Assembly: GCF_030269645.1 (NCBI RefSeq)
Contig: NZ_BSTR01000047.1
Span: 1-61,138 of the forward strand
Direction of reading: 5' to 3'
DNA from: Actinokineospora sp. NBRC 105648
Lineage (GTDB): Bacteria; Actinomycetota; Actinomycetes; Mycobacteriales; Pseudonocardiaceae
DNA length: 61,138 bases
Shown here: positions 8,789 through 18,037 of the stretch, piece by piece
Layout: each line of letters starts with the position of its first letter
How positions within the stretch are numbered: position 1 is the stretch's first letter
Translations under genes and position numbers: made by a program
The notes under the pieces: generated by a model
Seen by the model: only the letters and a program-made list of their open reading frames with translations
What the model was told of the DNA's origin: nothing
Databases searched by the model: none

Positions 8789-9837
8789 TGAACGCCCGAC
8801 GACTGCCACGAGTGGTCCCGCTCACCCTCGCCGGGCTGCTGCTCTCCGGCTGCGGCTCCGGTCTCTACGACGTCGACCTCCCCGGTGGCGCGGACCTGGG
8901 CGACCACCCGTACCGGGTGACCGCGGAGTTCCGCGACGTGCTCGACCTGGTTCCCCAGTCCGGCGTCAAGGTCGACGACGTCACCGTCGGCAAGGTCGAG
9001 GCCATCGACCTGGCGCCGGACGCCCGCTCGGCCAAGGTCACCCTCGCCGTCAACGGTTCCGTGCGGCTCTCCGGCACCGCGTTGGCCAGGCTCCGCCAGT
9101 CCAGCGTCCTGGGGGAGAAGTTCGTCGAGCTCGACGACCCGGTCGCGGAGGCCCGGGACGGCGTGCTGACCGACGGCGCCAACATCCCGCTGGAACGCAC
9201 CAACCGCAACCCCGAGATCGAAGAGGTCTTCGGCGCCCTGTCGATGCTCCTCAACGGCGGCGGCGTCGGCCAGCTCCAGCAGATCACCCGCGAGCTCAAC
9301 AACGCCCTCGGCGGCAACACCGGCGACATCCGCGCCCTGCTGACCAACCTGGACACCTTCGCGGGCGGTCTGGACGCCCACCGCACCGAGATCACCCGCG
9401 CCCTCGACAGCCTGGACCGGCTGTCGACCTCGCTGGGCGCGCGCAAGGAGCAGATCGCGGGCCTGCTCGACGGCCTCGGCCCGGGCATCCAGGTGCTCTC
9501 CGACCAGCGCGGCCAGTTCGTCAAGATGCTCACCGCGCTGGACTCGCTCTCGGGCGTCGCCACCGACACGGTCAACCGCAGCCGCGCGGACCTGGTCGCC
9601 GACCTGCGGGCCCTGGAACCCACGCTGCGCAAGCTCAACGAGGCCGGGCAGAAGCTCCCGCAGGCCATGGACCTGCTGTTCACCTTCCCCTTCCCGAGTT
9701 CGGCGATGAACGCCGTGAAGGGCGACTACATCAACACCTACCTGCAGTTCGACTCCGCCACCAAGGGCCCGGGAGCGCGCCCCGCCTCGGCGCCGCTGCC
9801 GCTGCCCGCCACCGACACGCCGGGAGGGACGGGCTGA
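8788..9837 (+). CDS. mceE: MceE-type lipoprotein
   Basis: A 349-residue MCE protein with a lipoprotein signal: a hydrophobic stretch ending in the lipobox LLSGCGSG, so the mature protein is probably diacylated at Cys about 22 and anchored in the outer leaflet of the inner membrane. This is the hallmark that separates MceE from its five paralogues. The MCE domain follows (about 45-125; VKVDDVTVGKVEAI, SVLGEKFVEL), then helical repeats. ATG 8788 overlaps the mceD stop by one base. Confidence 0.93.
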   Translation: MNARRLPRVVPLTLAGLLLSGCGSGLYDVDLPGGADLGDHPYRVTAEFRDVLDLVPQSGVKVDDVTVGKVEAIDLAPDARSAKVTLAVNGSVRLSGTALARLRQSSVLGEKFVELDDPVAEARDGVLTDGANIPLERTNRNPEIEEVFGALSMLLNGGGVGQLQQITRELNNALGGNTGDIRALLTNLDTFAGGLDAHRTEITRALDSLDRLSTSLGARKEQIAGLLDGLGPGIQVLSDQRGQFVKMLTALDSLSGVATDTVNRSRADLVADLRALEPTLRKLNEAGQKLPQAMDLLFTFPFPSSAMNAVKGDYINTYLQFDSATKGPGARPASAPLPLPATDTPGGTG

Positions 9838-11033
9838 TGATCACCAGACGGGTCCGGGCCCAAGTCGCGGTCTTCGTGCTGATCGCGCTGGTCGGGGTGA
9901 GCTACGTCGGCGCCCGCTACGCCGGGCTGGACACCCTCTTCGGCGTCACCGGGTACGTGGTGAAGGTCGAACTCGCCGACTCCGGCGGCATCTTCACCAA
10001 CGCCGAGGTCACCTACCGGGGCGTCGGCATCGGCCGGGTCGAGGCCCTGCACCTGGTGCACGACGGCGTCGAGGTCGACCTGCGCGTCCGCGACGACGCG
10101 CCGCGGGTGCCCAGAGACGTGGAAGCGGTGGTGGCCAACCGGTCCGCGGTCGGCGAGCAGTACCTCGACCTGCGCCCGCACCGCGACGGTGAGCCCTACC
10201 TCGCCGACGGCTCGGTCATCCCGCGGGTGGCGACCCGACTGCCGCTGCCCAGCGAGACCGTGCTGCTCAACCTGGACCGGCTGGTCGAGTCGGTGCCGAA
10301 GGAGGACCTGCGCTCGGTGGTCGACGAGCTCTACCTGGCCACCCAGGGAACCGGGCCCAGCCTGCAGGCGCTGCTGGACTCGGCGAACAGCTTCACCAAG
10401 CTCGCGACCGAGTACCTGCCGCAGACCACCTCGCTGATCACCGACTCCGGCACCGTGCTGGCCACCCAGGTCGCCAGTGCCGCCGCGATCAAGGACTTCG
10501 CGGGCAACACCAGGCTGATCGCCGAGCAGCTCGGCCGCTCCGACGGCGACCTGCGCACCCTGCTGGGCAGCGCCCCCGCCGCGGCGCAGGAGGTGAGCGC
10601 CCTGCTCAAGGAGACCGGCCCGACGCTGGGCGTGCTCCTGGCGAACCTGCTCACCACGTCCAACGTGCTGGTCACCCGGCAGGCGGGGCTGCAACAGCTG
10701 TTGGTGGTCACCCCGCAGGCCGTCGCGGCGGCCAACGACGTGATCCGCCCCGACGGCGCCCACCTCGGCCTGGCCACGACCTTCTTCGACCCGCTGCCGT
10801 GCACGGCGGGCTACGAGGGGACGCGCTACCGCAACGGCCTGGACACCTCGGCGGCGCCGTTCAACACCAACGCCCGGTGCGCGCTGGCGCCGGCGAGCGG
10901 CAACGTGCGCGGGTCGCAGAACGCGCCCTCCGGCGGCGTGCCGCCCGCGGTCCGCCCCGCCGACTACGGCGGCTCGGCCGATTCGCCGGGGCTGCGCAGT
11001 TCGCTGAGCCAACTCCTGGAGCTGAACCCGTGA
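9837..11033 (+). CDS. mceF: MceF-type lipid-transfer protein
   Basis: A 398-residue last MCE subunit. Membrane anchor at about 10-28, MCE domain about 38-120 (VTYRGVGIGRVEAL, RSAVGEQYLDL), a helical region, and an extended C-terminal domain ending in SSLSQLLELNP. ATG 9837 overlaps the mceE stop by one base, and the stop overlaps the next gene by four bases, so the whole block is one translational unit. Confidence 0.92.
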   Translation: MITRRVRAQVAVFVLIALVGVSYVGARYAGLDTLFGVTGYVVKVELADSGGIFTNAEVTYRGVGIGRVEALHLVHDGVEVDLRVRDDAPRVPRDVEAVVANRSAVGEQYLDLRPHRDGEPYLADGSVIPRVATRLPLPSETVLLNLDRLVESVPKEDLRSVVDELYLATQGTGPSLQALLDSANSFTKLATEYLPQTTSLITDSGTVLATQVASAAAIKDFAGNTRLIAEQLGRSDGDLRTLLGSAPAAAQEVSALLKETGPTLGVLLANLLTTSNVLVTRQAGLQQLLVVTPQAVAAANDVIRPDGAHLGLATTFFDPLPCTAGYEGTRYRNGLDTSAAPFNTNARCALAPASGNVRGSQNAPSGGVPPAVRPADYGGSADSPGLRSSLSQLLELNP

Positions 11034-11524
11034 CGTCGAAGCGGTCCACCACCCTCGCCGCGCTCCTGCTGGCGGCCGCGCTGGGCTTCGCGGCCTGGGC
11101 GGGCGCCGGGTACCTCGGTCGTGGCACCGACCAGGGCGCCACCCGGGACGAGGTGTTGGCCACCGCCCGGCAGGCCGTGGCCACCTTCAACACCCTGGAC
11201 TACCGCCAGGCCGACCAGGGCTTGGACCGCTGGCTGGCCTCGTCCACCGGCACCCTGCACGACGAGTTGACCCGCACGAGGGACAGCAGCAGACAACGCA
11301 TCGAAGCGGCCAAGACCGTCACCGAGGGCCGCGTGGTCGACGCCGCCGTCACCGAGCTGGACACCGCGCGCGGCACCGCCGAGGTCCTCGCGGCCGTCGA
11401 GACGGTGGTCGTCCCCGACGGCGGCCAGGCCACCACCAAGCGTGGCCGGTTCCAGGCCGAGCTCACCCGGACCGAGACCGGCTGGCGGCTCAGCGCGCTG
11501 GCCCAGGTCCCGGTCACCACCTGA
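11030..11524 (+). CDS. Mce-associated membrane protein 1
   Basis: A 164-residue protein with one N-terminal transmembrane helix (about 8-28) followed by an NTF2-like extracytoplasmic domain (VLATARQAVATFNTLDY near the start, TETGWRLSALAQVP at the end). This matches Mce-associated (Mas/Mam) proteins that lie at the end of mce operons and stabilise the complex in mycobacteria. GTG 11030 overlaps the mceF stop by four bases. Confidence 0.85.
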   Translation: MTSKRSTTLAALLLAAALGFAAWAGAGYLGRGTDQGATRDEVLATARQAVATFNTLDYRQADQGLDRWLASSTGTLHDELTRTRDSSRQRIEAAKTVTEGRVVDAAVTELDTARGTAEVLAAVETVVVPDGGQATTKRGRFQAELTRTETGWRLSALAQVPVTT

Positions 11525-11538
11525 GCGAGGGAGACCCG

Positions 11539-12240
11539 ATGCGCCCCGGCCCCGCCGCCGTCCGCCGCCGCCCGGTGGTGGCGGGCACCGGCATCCGCCG
11601 CCCCAGTCCGGGCAGGCCGCCCACCCCCGCCGAAGCCGTTGCCGTGGACACCGCTGCGCCCGCCGACGTCGTGGTCACTGAGGATCTCGACGCTTCCGAC
11701 ACGGACGAGCTGGTCGAGGCTGACCCAGCAGCCTCCGGCGCGGACGCGGTGCGTCGGCGGGTACTGCCGTGGGTCTTGGTCGCCCTTGCCCTCCTGGTGT
11801 CCGCCGCGGGCACCTGGCTGGCGCTCCAGGCGCGCGATTCCGGTGGCAATGCAGCGCTTGTGGACACCGGCGCCACCGCTGAGGTCAGCACCCAGGTGCG
11901 GGACGCGGTGGAGAGGGTCTTCTCCTACTCGTACACCGACACCGCCGCCACCGAGGCCGCCGCAGGCGATCTGCTCACCGGTGCGGCCAAGACCCAGTAC
12001 GAGCAGCTGTTCCGCCAGGTGCGCGAGCAGGCTCCCGCCCAACAACTGGTCCTGCGCTCACACGTCGTGCTCTCCGGCGTCTCGGTGCTCGACGGCGACC
12101 GCGCCACCCTCCTGGTCTTCCTCGACCAGGCGGCCACCCGCGGCGACAACGGGCAGGCCACGACCGCGGGCGCCCAACTGAGCATCACGGCCGAGAAAGT
12201 CGACGGGCGCTGGCGTATTTCCGCACTCGTACCCCGGTGA
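11539..12240 (+). CDS. Mce-associated membrane protein 2
   Basis: A 233-residue Mce-associated protein: a disordered Pro/Asp-rich cytoplasmic start (about 1-70), one membrane helix (about 75-95, LPWVLVALALLVSAAG), then an NTF2-like domain (about 115-233, DAVERVFSYSYTDT to DGRWRISALVPR). ATG 11539 follows GAGGGAG. Two tandem Mas proteins after mceF is the common actinobacterial arrangement. It probably ends the operon; an imperfect hairpin follows. Confidence 0.83.
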   Translation: MRPGPAAVRRRPVVAGTGIRRPSPGRPPTPAEAVAVDTAAPADVVVTEDLDASDTDELVEADPAASGADAVRRRVLPWVLVALALLVSAAGTWLALQARDSGGNAALVDTGATAEVSTQVRDAVERVFSYSYTDTAATEAAAGDLLTGAAKTQYEQLFRQVREQAPAQQLVLRSHVVLSGVSVLDGDRATLLVFLDQAATRGDNGQATTAGAQLSITAEKVDGRWRISALVPR

Positions 12241-12274
12241 CGAATATCCTCCGACCGCGGTGAAAATGTGAAAG

Positions 12275-12311
12275 CGGCGCCCGTGCCATTCCACGAAATG
12301 GTGCGCGGCCG
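12275..12311. terminator. Imperfect hairpin between convergent genes
   Basis: Arms of about 14 bases (GGCGCCCGTGCCATT against AATGGTGCGCGGCC, with mismatches) sit in the 77-base gap between the end of the Mce operon and the end of the convergent PucR-type gene. It has no U-tract. It may terminate both. Confidence 0.45.
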
Positions 12312-12317
12312 GGTTCC

Positions 12318-13598
12318 TCAGCGCACGCCGCGCAGGGTCCGGCGGGCGCGCAGGGCCACCTCGAGGTCGAACCTGCGGTCCGGGTCGTCCAAAGTGGACC
12401 CGAAGAGCCGCTCCAGCTGGCGCAGGCGGTAGCGCACCGTCTGCGGGTGCACGTCGAGCAGGTGGGCGATCTCCGGGGCGCTGCGCCTGCTCTCCAGCCA
12501 GATCAGCAGCGTCTCGCTGAGCTTGTCGTGCTGCTTGCCGGTCAGCTCGGCCATCGGCGCCAGCGCCCGCGCGGCGATCTCGTTCACCAGGAACGGGTCG
12601 TTGAGCAGCCACAGCACCGACAGGTGCCGGTCGAACCAGGTCACCGCGACGTCGGGCAGCGCCCCCCGGGCCACCAGCCCCAGCGTGCGCCGGGCCCAGC
12701 GCAGCGACTCCGCCGCCGCGGGTACCGGCACCGCGGGACCCACCGCGGCGCGCCAGCCGGGCAGCTCGGCGGCCAGGTCGGGCACCAGGTCGCGGTCCTG
12801 CTCGCCGAGCACCAGGCACGGCTCCGCGCCCTCCAGGTCCACCAGCACCCGACTGTCCACAGTGGCCCCGATCGGCGCCGCGGCGTCCTCGCGCTGCTCC
12901 AGCGCGATGGTCACGACCCGCTCGGGAACCGGCCACCGGGCGCCCTCGGCCAGGCGCGCCAACGCCTGCGGGTTCGGCGGGACCGGGGACAGGACCACCT
13001 CCAGCAGCTGCCGCCGCCTGCGCTCCACCGCGCCCAGCTCGCGGGCCCGCACCGAGGCGTGGCCCTCCACCGACAGCGCGGACAGCTCGTCGATGTAGGC
13101 GAAGATCGCCTCGGCGAGCAGGCACAGGGTCGCGGTCGGGATGCCCGCCTGCTCGCCCACCTGGGCCATCCGCCGCCAGGCCACCCGCGCGCCGATCCGG
13201 TACGCGGTCTGCAGCACGTCGAGGATCGGACCGTCGTAGAGCTCGTGCAGACCCAGCTCCCGGAACAGCCGCACCCGGTCGTCCTGCGGCGCCGACGGGT
13301 CGGCCAGCCGGTCGACGAACTGCAGCACCGCCTGCCCGATCCCCTCGGTGACCGCCCGCCCGAACGAGCCGTCCACCCGCCTGCCGAACGCCGGGATGGC
13401 CCGGTTGAGCTCGGTCCGGATCTCCTCGGTGAGGTCCTGCACCCGGGGCCGGAACAGCGGCGCCAGCTCGGCGGGCAGCAGCGACCACAGGTCGATCGCC
13501 ACCTCGTCGCCCGCGCCCGGCGGGGACAGCAGCGAGTCGAAGGCGATCCGCGGCGGGAGCCCGGCGGCCCGGTCCTCGGCGTCGCACTGCTCTGCCAC
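12318..13598 (-). CDS. PucR/CdaR-type transcriptional regulator 1
   Basis: A 426-residue regulator. The C-terminus holds the PucR-type helix-turn-helix (ESRRSAPEIAHLLDVHPQTVRYRLRQLERLFG); the middle is a GGDEF-like module and the N-terminus an all-helical region (RIGARVAWRRMAQVGEQAG). ATG 13598 is followed by MAEQCDAEDR. It converges on the Mce operon end and is a paralogue of the next gene upstream, with which it shares the helical domain and the DNA-binding domain. Local control of lipid import is inferred from position. The effector is unknown. Confidence 0.85.
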   Translation of the reverse strand: MAEQCDAEDRAAGLPPRIAFDSLLSPPGAGDEVAIDLWSLLPAELAPLFRPRVQDLTEEIRTELNRAIPAFGRRVDGSFGRAVTEGIGQAVLQFVDRLADPSAPQDDRVRLFRELGLHELYDGPILDVLQTAYRIGARVAWRRMAQVGEQAGIPTATLCLLAEAIFAYIDELSALSVEGHASVRARELGAVERRRRQLLEVVLSPVPPNPQALARLAEGARWPVPERVVTIALEQREDAAAPIGATVDSRVLVDLEGAEPCLVLGEQDRDLVPDLAAELPGWRAAVGPAVPVPAAAESLRWARRTLGLVARGALPDVAVTWFDRHLSVLWLLNDPFLVNEIAARALAPMAELTGKQHDKLSETLLIWLESRRSAPEIAHLLDVHPQTVRYRLRQLERLFGSTLDDPDRRFDLEVALRARRTLRGVR

Positions 13599-13793
13599 CG
13601 TCGGCCTCCTCGGGCGGGGAATCGCGGCGGCACGGCCGCGAGCAATTCCACATTGGTCGTCTGGACGTCCGCCACGGAATCTACCGCCGCAGTAGGACGA
13701 TTCCGAGAAGTATTTCCTTAACAGCGGCGGGAATCGCTGAAATTGTCATTGTGGAACAGTCCGCCGGAGCCCCTCGCTCAGCCCGCGAGCACG

Positions 13794-13829
13794 CCGACGG
13801 CCGGCCCCGGAACCGGGACCGGCCGTCGG
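13794..13829 (-). terminator. Hairpin terminator after PucR-type gene 2
   Basis: A 15-bp stem with a single mismatch (CCGACGGCCGG arm against CCGGCCGTCGG) and loop GGAACC lies 18 bases after the stop of the gene ending at 13847. It probably separates transcription of the two paralogous regulators. Confidence 0.65.
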
Positions 13830-13846
13830 TGCCGGGCTGGGCGTGA

Positions 13847-15187
13847 TCACCCGGCGCGGGGCACCTCCCGGGCGGGTTCCGCGCGGTCGACCGGGGCCAG
13901 CAGCCTGCGGGCGCGCAGCGCGATCTCCAGCTCCAGCCGGGCGTCCGGGTCGGCGAGCTGGTCGCCGAAGAGCTTGTCCACCTGGCGCATGCGGTAGCGC
14001 ACGGTCTGCGGGTGGATGGCCAACCGCTCGGCGATCTCCGGTGCGCTGCCCCGGGTCTCCAGCCAGGCCAGCAGGGTCTCGGCGGTGCGGGCGCGCTGCT
14101 TGACCGTCAGGTCGGCCAGCGGCGCCAGGGCGCGCCGCAGCAGCTCGCGCACCAGGAACTCGTCCGCCAGCAGCCACAGCGTGGACAGGTGGTCCTGGCA
14201 CCAGGTGACCGGCCCGTCCCCGGCGCCCGCGCCGATGATCCCGCGCCGCACCAGGCCCATCGCCCGGCGCGCCCAGCGCAGCGAGGTGGCCGCCTCGCGC
14301 AGCGGCACCACCGGCCCCACGCAGGCCCGCCTGCCGCCCAGCCGCGCGGGCAGCCCGCCCAGCTGCCGCTCCGGGTCCGGGACCACCAGGCACGGCAGGT
14401 CCCCGTCCATGTCGGTGAGCACGTCATCGGGCAGGCCCGGCCCGGTGAGCTCGTCGGCCTCGCCGTCCGCCGCCTGTTCCACGACCACGACCGCGACGGT
14501 CTCGGGCACCCGCCAGCGGGCGGTGGCCGCCAGCTTGGCGATGGCCGCCGCGGCCGCGGGCGGCTCGCCCAGGACCAGCTCGACCAGCCGCCGCCTGGAC
14601 CGCTCGACCACCCCGACCGACTGCGCCTGCGCGGCGGTGTAGCCCTCGATCGACAGGGTCGAGATCTCGTCGACGTAGGCGAAGATCGCCTCGGCGGCCA
14701 CGGTGAGCATCGCGGTGGGCAGCCGCTGCTGCTGGCCCCAGGCGGCCAGGTGGCGCCAGGCGACCCGACCACCCACCCGGTAGGCGGTCTGCAGGCAGTC
14801 CAGGCTGCGGCCCTCGCCGAACTCCACCCGGCCCAGCCCGCGGAACACCTCGGCCCAGTCCTCGTCGGTGCCGCCGCCGACGCCGACGGTGTCGAGGATG
14901 CGCAGCACGGACTGCTCGACCCCGGCCACCATGATCGCGCCGAACTGCCCGTCCAGCGGTTGGGCGTAGGCGGGCACCGCGCGCTGGATCTCGGCGATCA
15001 TGTCCTGGGTGAGCCTGCCGACCACCGGCCGGAACCGCGCGACCAGCTCCCTGGGCAGGCTCGCCCAGAGCGCGGTCGCCCGGTCCTGCGGTGGCCTGGG
15101 CCGCGGCACGGCGCCGAGCCGGGGCCGGGGGTGCTGGTCCTGCCGCGGCGCCGGGGGTGCGGGTCGCCTGCCCAGTTCTGTCGGCAT
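13847..15187 (-). CDS. PucR/CdaR-type transcriptional regulator 2
   Basis: A 446-residue paralogue of the preceding regulator with the same order: a Pro-rich N-terminal tail, a helical domain (LQTAYRVGGRVAWRHLAAW), a GGDEF-like module, and a C-terminal helix-turn-helix (GSAPEIAERLAIHPQTVRYR). ATG 15187 was chosen because it follows GGGGACGAG and because upstream in-frame sequence has non-coding composition. The pair looks like an old tandem duplication. No catalytic residues are expected. Ligand and targets cannot be told from sequence. Confidence 0.85.
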   Translation of the reverse strand: MPTELGRRPAPPAPRQDQHPRPRLGAVPRPRPPQDRATALWASLPRELVARFRPVVGRLTQDMIAEIQRAVPAYAQPLDGQFGAIMVAGVEQSVLRILDTVGVGGGTDEDWAEVFRGLGRVEFGEGRSLDCLQTAYRVGGRVAWRHLAAWGQQQRLPTAMLTVAAEAIFAYVDEISTLSIEGYTAAQAQSVGVVERSRRRLVELVLGEPPAAAAAIAKLAATARWRVPETVAVVVVEQAADGEADELTGPGLPDDVLTDMDGDLPCLVVPDPERQLGGLPARLGGRRACVGPVVPLREAATSLRWARRAMGLVRRGIIGAGAGDGPVTWCQDHLSTLWLLADEFLVRELLRRALAPLADLTVKQRARTAETLLAWLETRGSAPEIAERLAIHPQTVRYRMRQVDKLFGDQLADPDARLELEIALRARRLLAPVDRAEPAREVPRAG

Positions 15188-15712
15188 TCTCGTCCCCTTT
15201 GCTCGCTCACAAAACTCCACCGCGGCACGCCGTCGGGTGGGCGCTAATTTGTGACGACGACCATAAGTTCGGCTGCCCGCGCGTGTCAAACGAAAGCGCG
15301 GCGCGGCAGCGCGCCACTCGTATGGCGCAGAACGGTTCACCGGTTTCCGTTGATGTGGTGGAAACAGGATCGCCGTCTTGTGCGCCAGTGATAAAAGCGC
15401 TGTGCGCGCACAGTCGGATCCGCCGGTGTCGATCACCGGCCGTCGCCGTGTTTTGCCATGTCAGACTACCTGGTGGGGATCGAACCACCCGAACGGCGGC
15501 AGTCCCGGCTTGGTGATCCCACAAAAGTTACCGGTGAGAACTGTCCGCCGGTGACAAAACCCCGGGCGCGTCGGCGACGCCGAGAACCAGGTTCTTGCCG
15601 GGGTCGCCGCGGTTTCAGTAGGGTTTCACCCACCGGTCGGCACGGGTGTCGGCAATCGCGGCCGAAATGCGGTTCCGCGTGGGTTTGCCATTCGGAGTGA
15701 GGAAGCGGACTA
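15188..15712. other. Divergent intergenic region
   Basis: This 525-base stretch lies between the PucR-type regulator and a lipoprotein gene. It contains an imperfect inverted repeat around 15527-15556 (GTTACCGG ... CCGGTGAC) and has lower GC than its neighbours, consistent with two divergent promoters. I see no convincing small gene or RNA. Confidence 0.4.
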
Positions 15713-16261
15713 ATGGTCGGTCGTGCGCTCGCCGTCGTGTTCTCCGGTTTGCTCGTCTGCGCGGCCGCGGGGTGCGGGTCGGACTCCCCGGCACCCGCGC
15801 CGCAGGCCCCGGCGGTCGGCTGGGTGGACCGGGTGTGCCAGGCGGTCGAGGCAAACGGCGCCCGGCTCTCGGCGCTGCCGCCGATCGACCCGGGCAAGCC
15901 CGCCGAGGCCAGGGACGGCCTGCTCGCCTTCCTCGGCACCCTCAGCGAGGCGCTCACCTCGGTCAACGACGGCATCACCGGCGCGGGCGCCCCGCCGGTG
16001 GCCAACGGCGGCCCGGCCGTGGACAAGGCCCTGGCGGGCATCGACGGGGCCAAGACCTCGTTGGACTCGGCCAAGTCCAAGCTCGCGGCGATCCCGGTGA
16101 CCGACCCGGTGGCGTTCCAGGCGGCGATCACCGAGCTCGGCCCCAGCCTCGGCGCGCTGACCGACAGCGACGGTCCGCTCAAGGACCTGCGGGAGAACCC
16201 CGAGATCAACGACGCCTACGCCAAGGCCCCCACCTGCCGCAAGCTCGACGGCACCCCGTGA
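15713..16261 (+). CDS. Small lipoprotein of unknown function
   Basis: A 182-residue predicted lipoprotein: basic start, hydrophobic core and lipobox CAAAGCGS, so lipidation at about Cys 20. The mature part is helical and Ala/Leu-rich with heptad-like spacing (ALAGIDGAKTSLDSAKSKLAAI), resembling secreted helical-bundle proteins of actinomycetes, and has one more cysteine pair candidate (RVCQAV, APTCRKL). ATG 15713 follows GAGGAAG. No family recognised. It probably shares a transcript with the UspA gene 53 bases downstream. Confidence 0.75.
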   Translation: MVGRALAVVFSGLLVCAAAGCGSDSPAPAPQAPAVGWVDRVCQAVEANGARLSALPPIDPGKPAEARDGLLAFLGTLSEALTSVNDGITGAGAPPVANGGPAVDKALAGIDGAKTSLDSAKSKLAAIPVTDPVAFQAAITELGPSLGALTDSDGPLKDLRENPEINDAYAKAPTCRKLDGTP

Positions 16262-16314
16262 GCCCCGCCCGCCCCCGTGGGTGATCCGGCCTAGCTCCCC
16301 GCTGGAGGAGTCCC

Positions 16315-16767
16315 ATGCCCGTCTACCGCACCATCGTCGTCGGCACCGACGGCTCGGAGACCTCCCTGCGCGCGGTCGACCGGGCCGGGGCCATCGCGGG
16401 TGACACCGGTGCCGCGCTGGTCATCGTCTGCGCGTACCAGGCCCCCGACCCGCGCGCGGTCGACCGAGCGCGGGACGTGCTCGGCGACGACGTCGGCTAC
16501 CAGGTGGTCGGCCACACGCCCGCGGCGGAGACCGTGCGCACGGCGGCCGAGCGCGCCACCTCGGCCGGGGCCACGACCGTGGAGACCGTGGTGCGCGACG
16601 GCGCCCCGGTGCCGGTGCTGGCCGAGGCCGTCCGGCGGTTCGACGCCGACCTGCTCGTGGTGGGCAACCGGGGGCTGGACACGATCGCGGGCCGCATCCT
16701 CGGGTCAGTGCCCGCGGAAGCGGCCCGCAAGTCCACAGTGGACGTCCTGATCGTGCGCACTACCTGA
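16315..16767 (+). CDS. Universal stress protein, UspA family
   Basis: A 150-residue single-domain Usp. It starts with the beta-strand TIVVGTDGSETS and ends with the nucleotide-binding motif G-x2-G-x9-G-S (GNRGLDTIAGRILGSV), so it belongs to the ATP-binding subgroup. ATG 16315 follows CTGGAGGAG. Such proteins act in the cytoplasm in dormancy and stress signalling (family knowledge). Its last eight bases overlap the 3-prime end of the convergent HAF gene, so neither can have a terminator before its stop. Confidence 0.93.
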   Translation: MPVYRTIVVGTDGSETSLRAVDRAGAIAGDTGAALVIVCAYQAPDPRAVDRARDVLGDDVGYQVVGHTPAAETVRTAAERATSAGATTVETVVRDGAPVPVLAEAVRRFDADLLVVGNRGLDTIAGRILGSVPAEAARKSTVDVLIVRTT

Positions 16768-17911
16768 CCGGTCGCACCTTCCAGCGCAGCGGCAGCGACC
16801 GGTAGTCCGCGGTGTAGCCGTTGCCGATGATCACGCCGTGGTCGTTGATCGCGACCGGGTAGGCCTTCGGTGCCCCGGCGCTGCCCAGGTCGGTCGCCGT
16901 GCCCGCGCGCCACAGGAACGCGTGCCGCTGCGTGCCGTCGGGGCTCTCGGTCCAGCCGAGCACGTCGCCCGCGTCGCTGACCGCGACCGCGGCGCTGCGC
17001 CCGCCGAGCGGCGACCCGAGGTCGATGGCCTGGCCGCCGCGCCACAGAGCCGCGTGCGGGCCCGACTCGCCGACCACGTCACCGCTTTCGTTGATGGCCT
17101 GCGGCCCGGAGGCCACGGTCGCCGAGGTCGCCCCCGCCACCGCGGGCAGCGCGGTCACCTGGCCGCCGGACCAGCGCACGCCGACGCTGCCGACCGTGCC
17201 CACCAGCACTCCGCTCTCGTTGGCCGCGCTCACCCGGTAGAAGCCGGTGGCGCCCGGGAGCGTGGGCAGCGGGGTGCAGGTCCCGGCGGTGCAGCTGTAG
17301 GCGTAACCGGTGCCGGTGCGCGGGAGGAGCGCGCCCGCGGTCAGGCCGTTGTCGGTGACGACGTTGAGGCTGAGCTCCGGGCCGTTGCCGTTCAGCGGCG
17401 TGTACGTGCCGTTGGACCAGACCCCGAGGCGCTCCAGGTGGTAGCCGTAGGGCGAGCTCGAGGACGCCAGCGGCACCAAGCCGGTGCTGTTGATGCCGCT
17501 GGTGACGAAGTAGCCCTTGTGCGGGGTGGTGATGACGGTCGTCTTGCCGCGGAACCAGATCTTCGGCGTGCGCTCGTAGGAACCCGAGGCCACCACGGAA
17601 TCGGTGCCGACGACCTGACCGCGGTCGTTGATCCCGGACGGCGACCCGACCCCGAGGTCGGTGACCGCCGCGCCCTTCCACAGCGCGACGTGGCGGGGCC
17701 CGGTGGGGAAGGAGACCGCGCCCGCGATCTGGTTGCCGCTGTTGAGCGCGATCAGCTCGCCGCCGGTGCCGTCGGCGGGCAGGGGCAGGATCTCCGCGGA
17801 CACCAGGGGGCCGCGCGCGGCGGCCTCGGCGGTGCCGGCCGTGAACGGCACGGCCACCGCGAGCGCGAGCAGCGCGGCCGGGGCGACGCGAGTGAGGATC
17901 TTGGGGGACAT
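16760..17911 (-). CDS. Secreted HAF-repeat protein
   Basis: A 383-residue exported protein with a signal peptide (LLALAVAVPFTAGTAEA) and no anchor. The rest is made of HAF-type repeats: AVTDLG-(hydrophobic)-INDRGQVVG, AINESGDVVGES, AVAVSDAGDVLGWTE and HAFLWRAGTATDLG. This pattern marks the HAF family, thought to fold into a beta-propeller-like body. Function unknown; such proteins are common in the secretomes of actinomycetes. ATG 17911 follows a GGGGG stretch. It ends within the convergent uspA gene. Confidence 0.85.
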   Translation of the reverse strand: MSPKILTRVAPAALLALAVAVPFTAGTAEAAARGPLVSAEILPLPADGTGGELIALNSGNQIAGAVSFPTGPRHVALWKGAAVTDLGVGSPSGINDRGQVVGTDSVVASGSYERTPKIWFRGKTTVITTPHKGYFVTSGINSTGLVPLASSSSPYGYHLERLGVWSNGTYTPLNGNGPELSLNVVTDNGLTAGALLPRTGTGYAYSCTAGTCTPLPTLPGATGFYRVSAANESGVLVGTVGSVGVRWSGGQVTALPAVAGATSATVASGPQAINESGDVVGESGPHAALWRGGQAIDLGSPLGGRSAAVAVSDAGDVLGWTESPDGTQRHAFLWRAGTATDLGSAGAPKAYPVAINDHGVIIGNGYTADYRSLPLRWKVRPVR

Positions 17912-18037
17912 ACCCGCAGGCTAGTGCCGGGCCCGGGTACCGCGGCAGCGCCGGACAGCCCAATGTCGTTGTTCGGCGAACCGCTTGTCTTGACGGGTGA
18001 AGTGCTCGCCGGACAAGGGATCCGGCGGTCGGTCGGT

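Noticed and set aside
12058..13653. A 531-codon minus-strand frame overlapping PucR-type regulator 1
   Set aside because: It is a shifted reading of the regulator; the in-frame product at 12318-13598 shows the helix-turn-helix, this one shows only Ala/Gly/Arg repeats.
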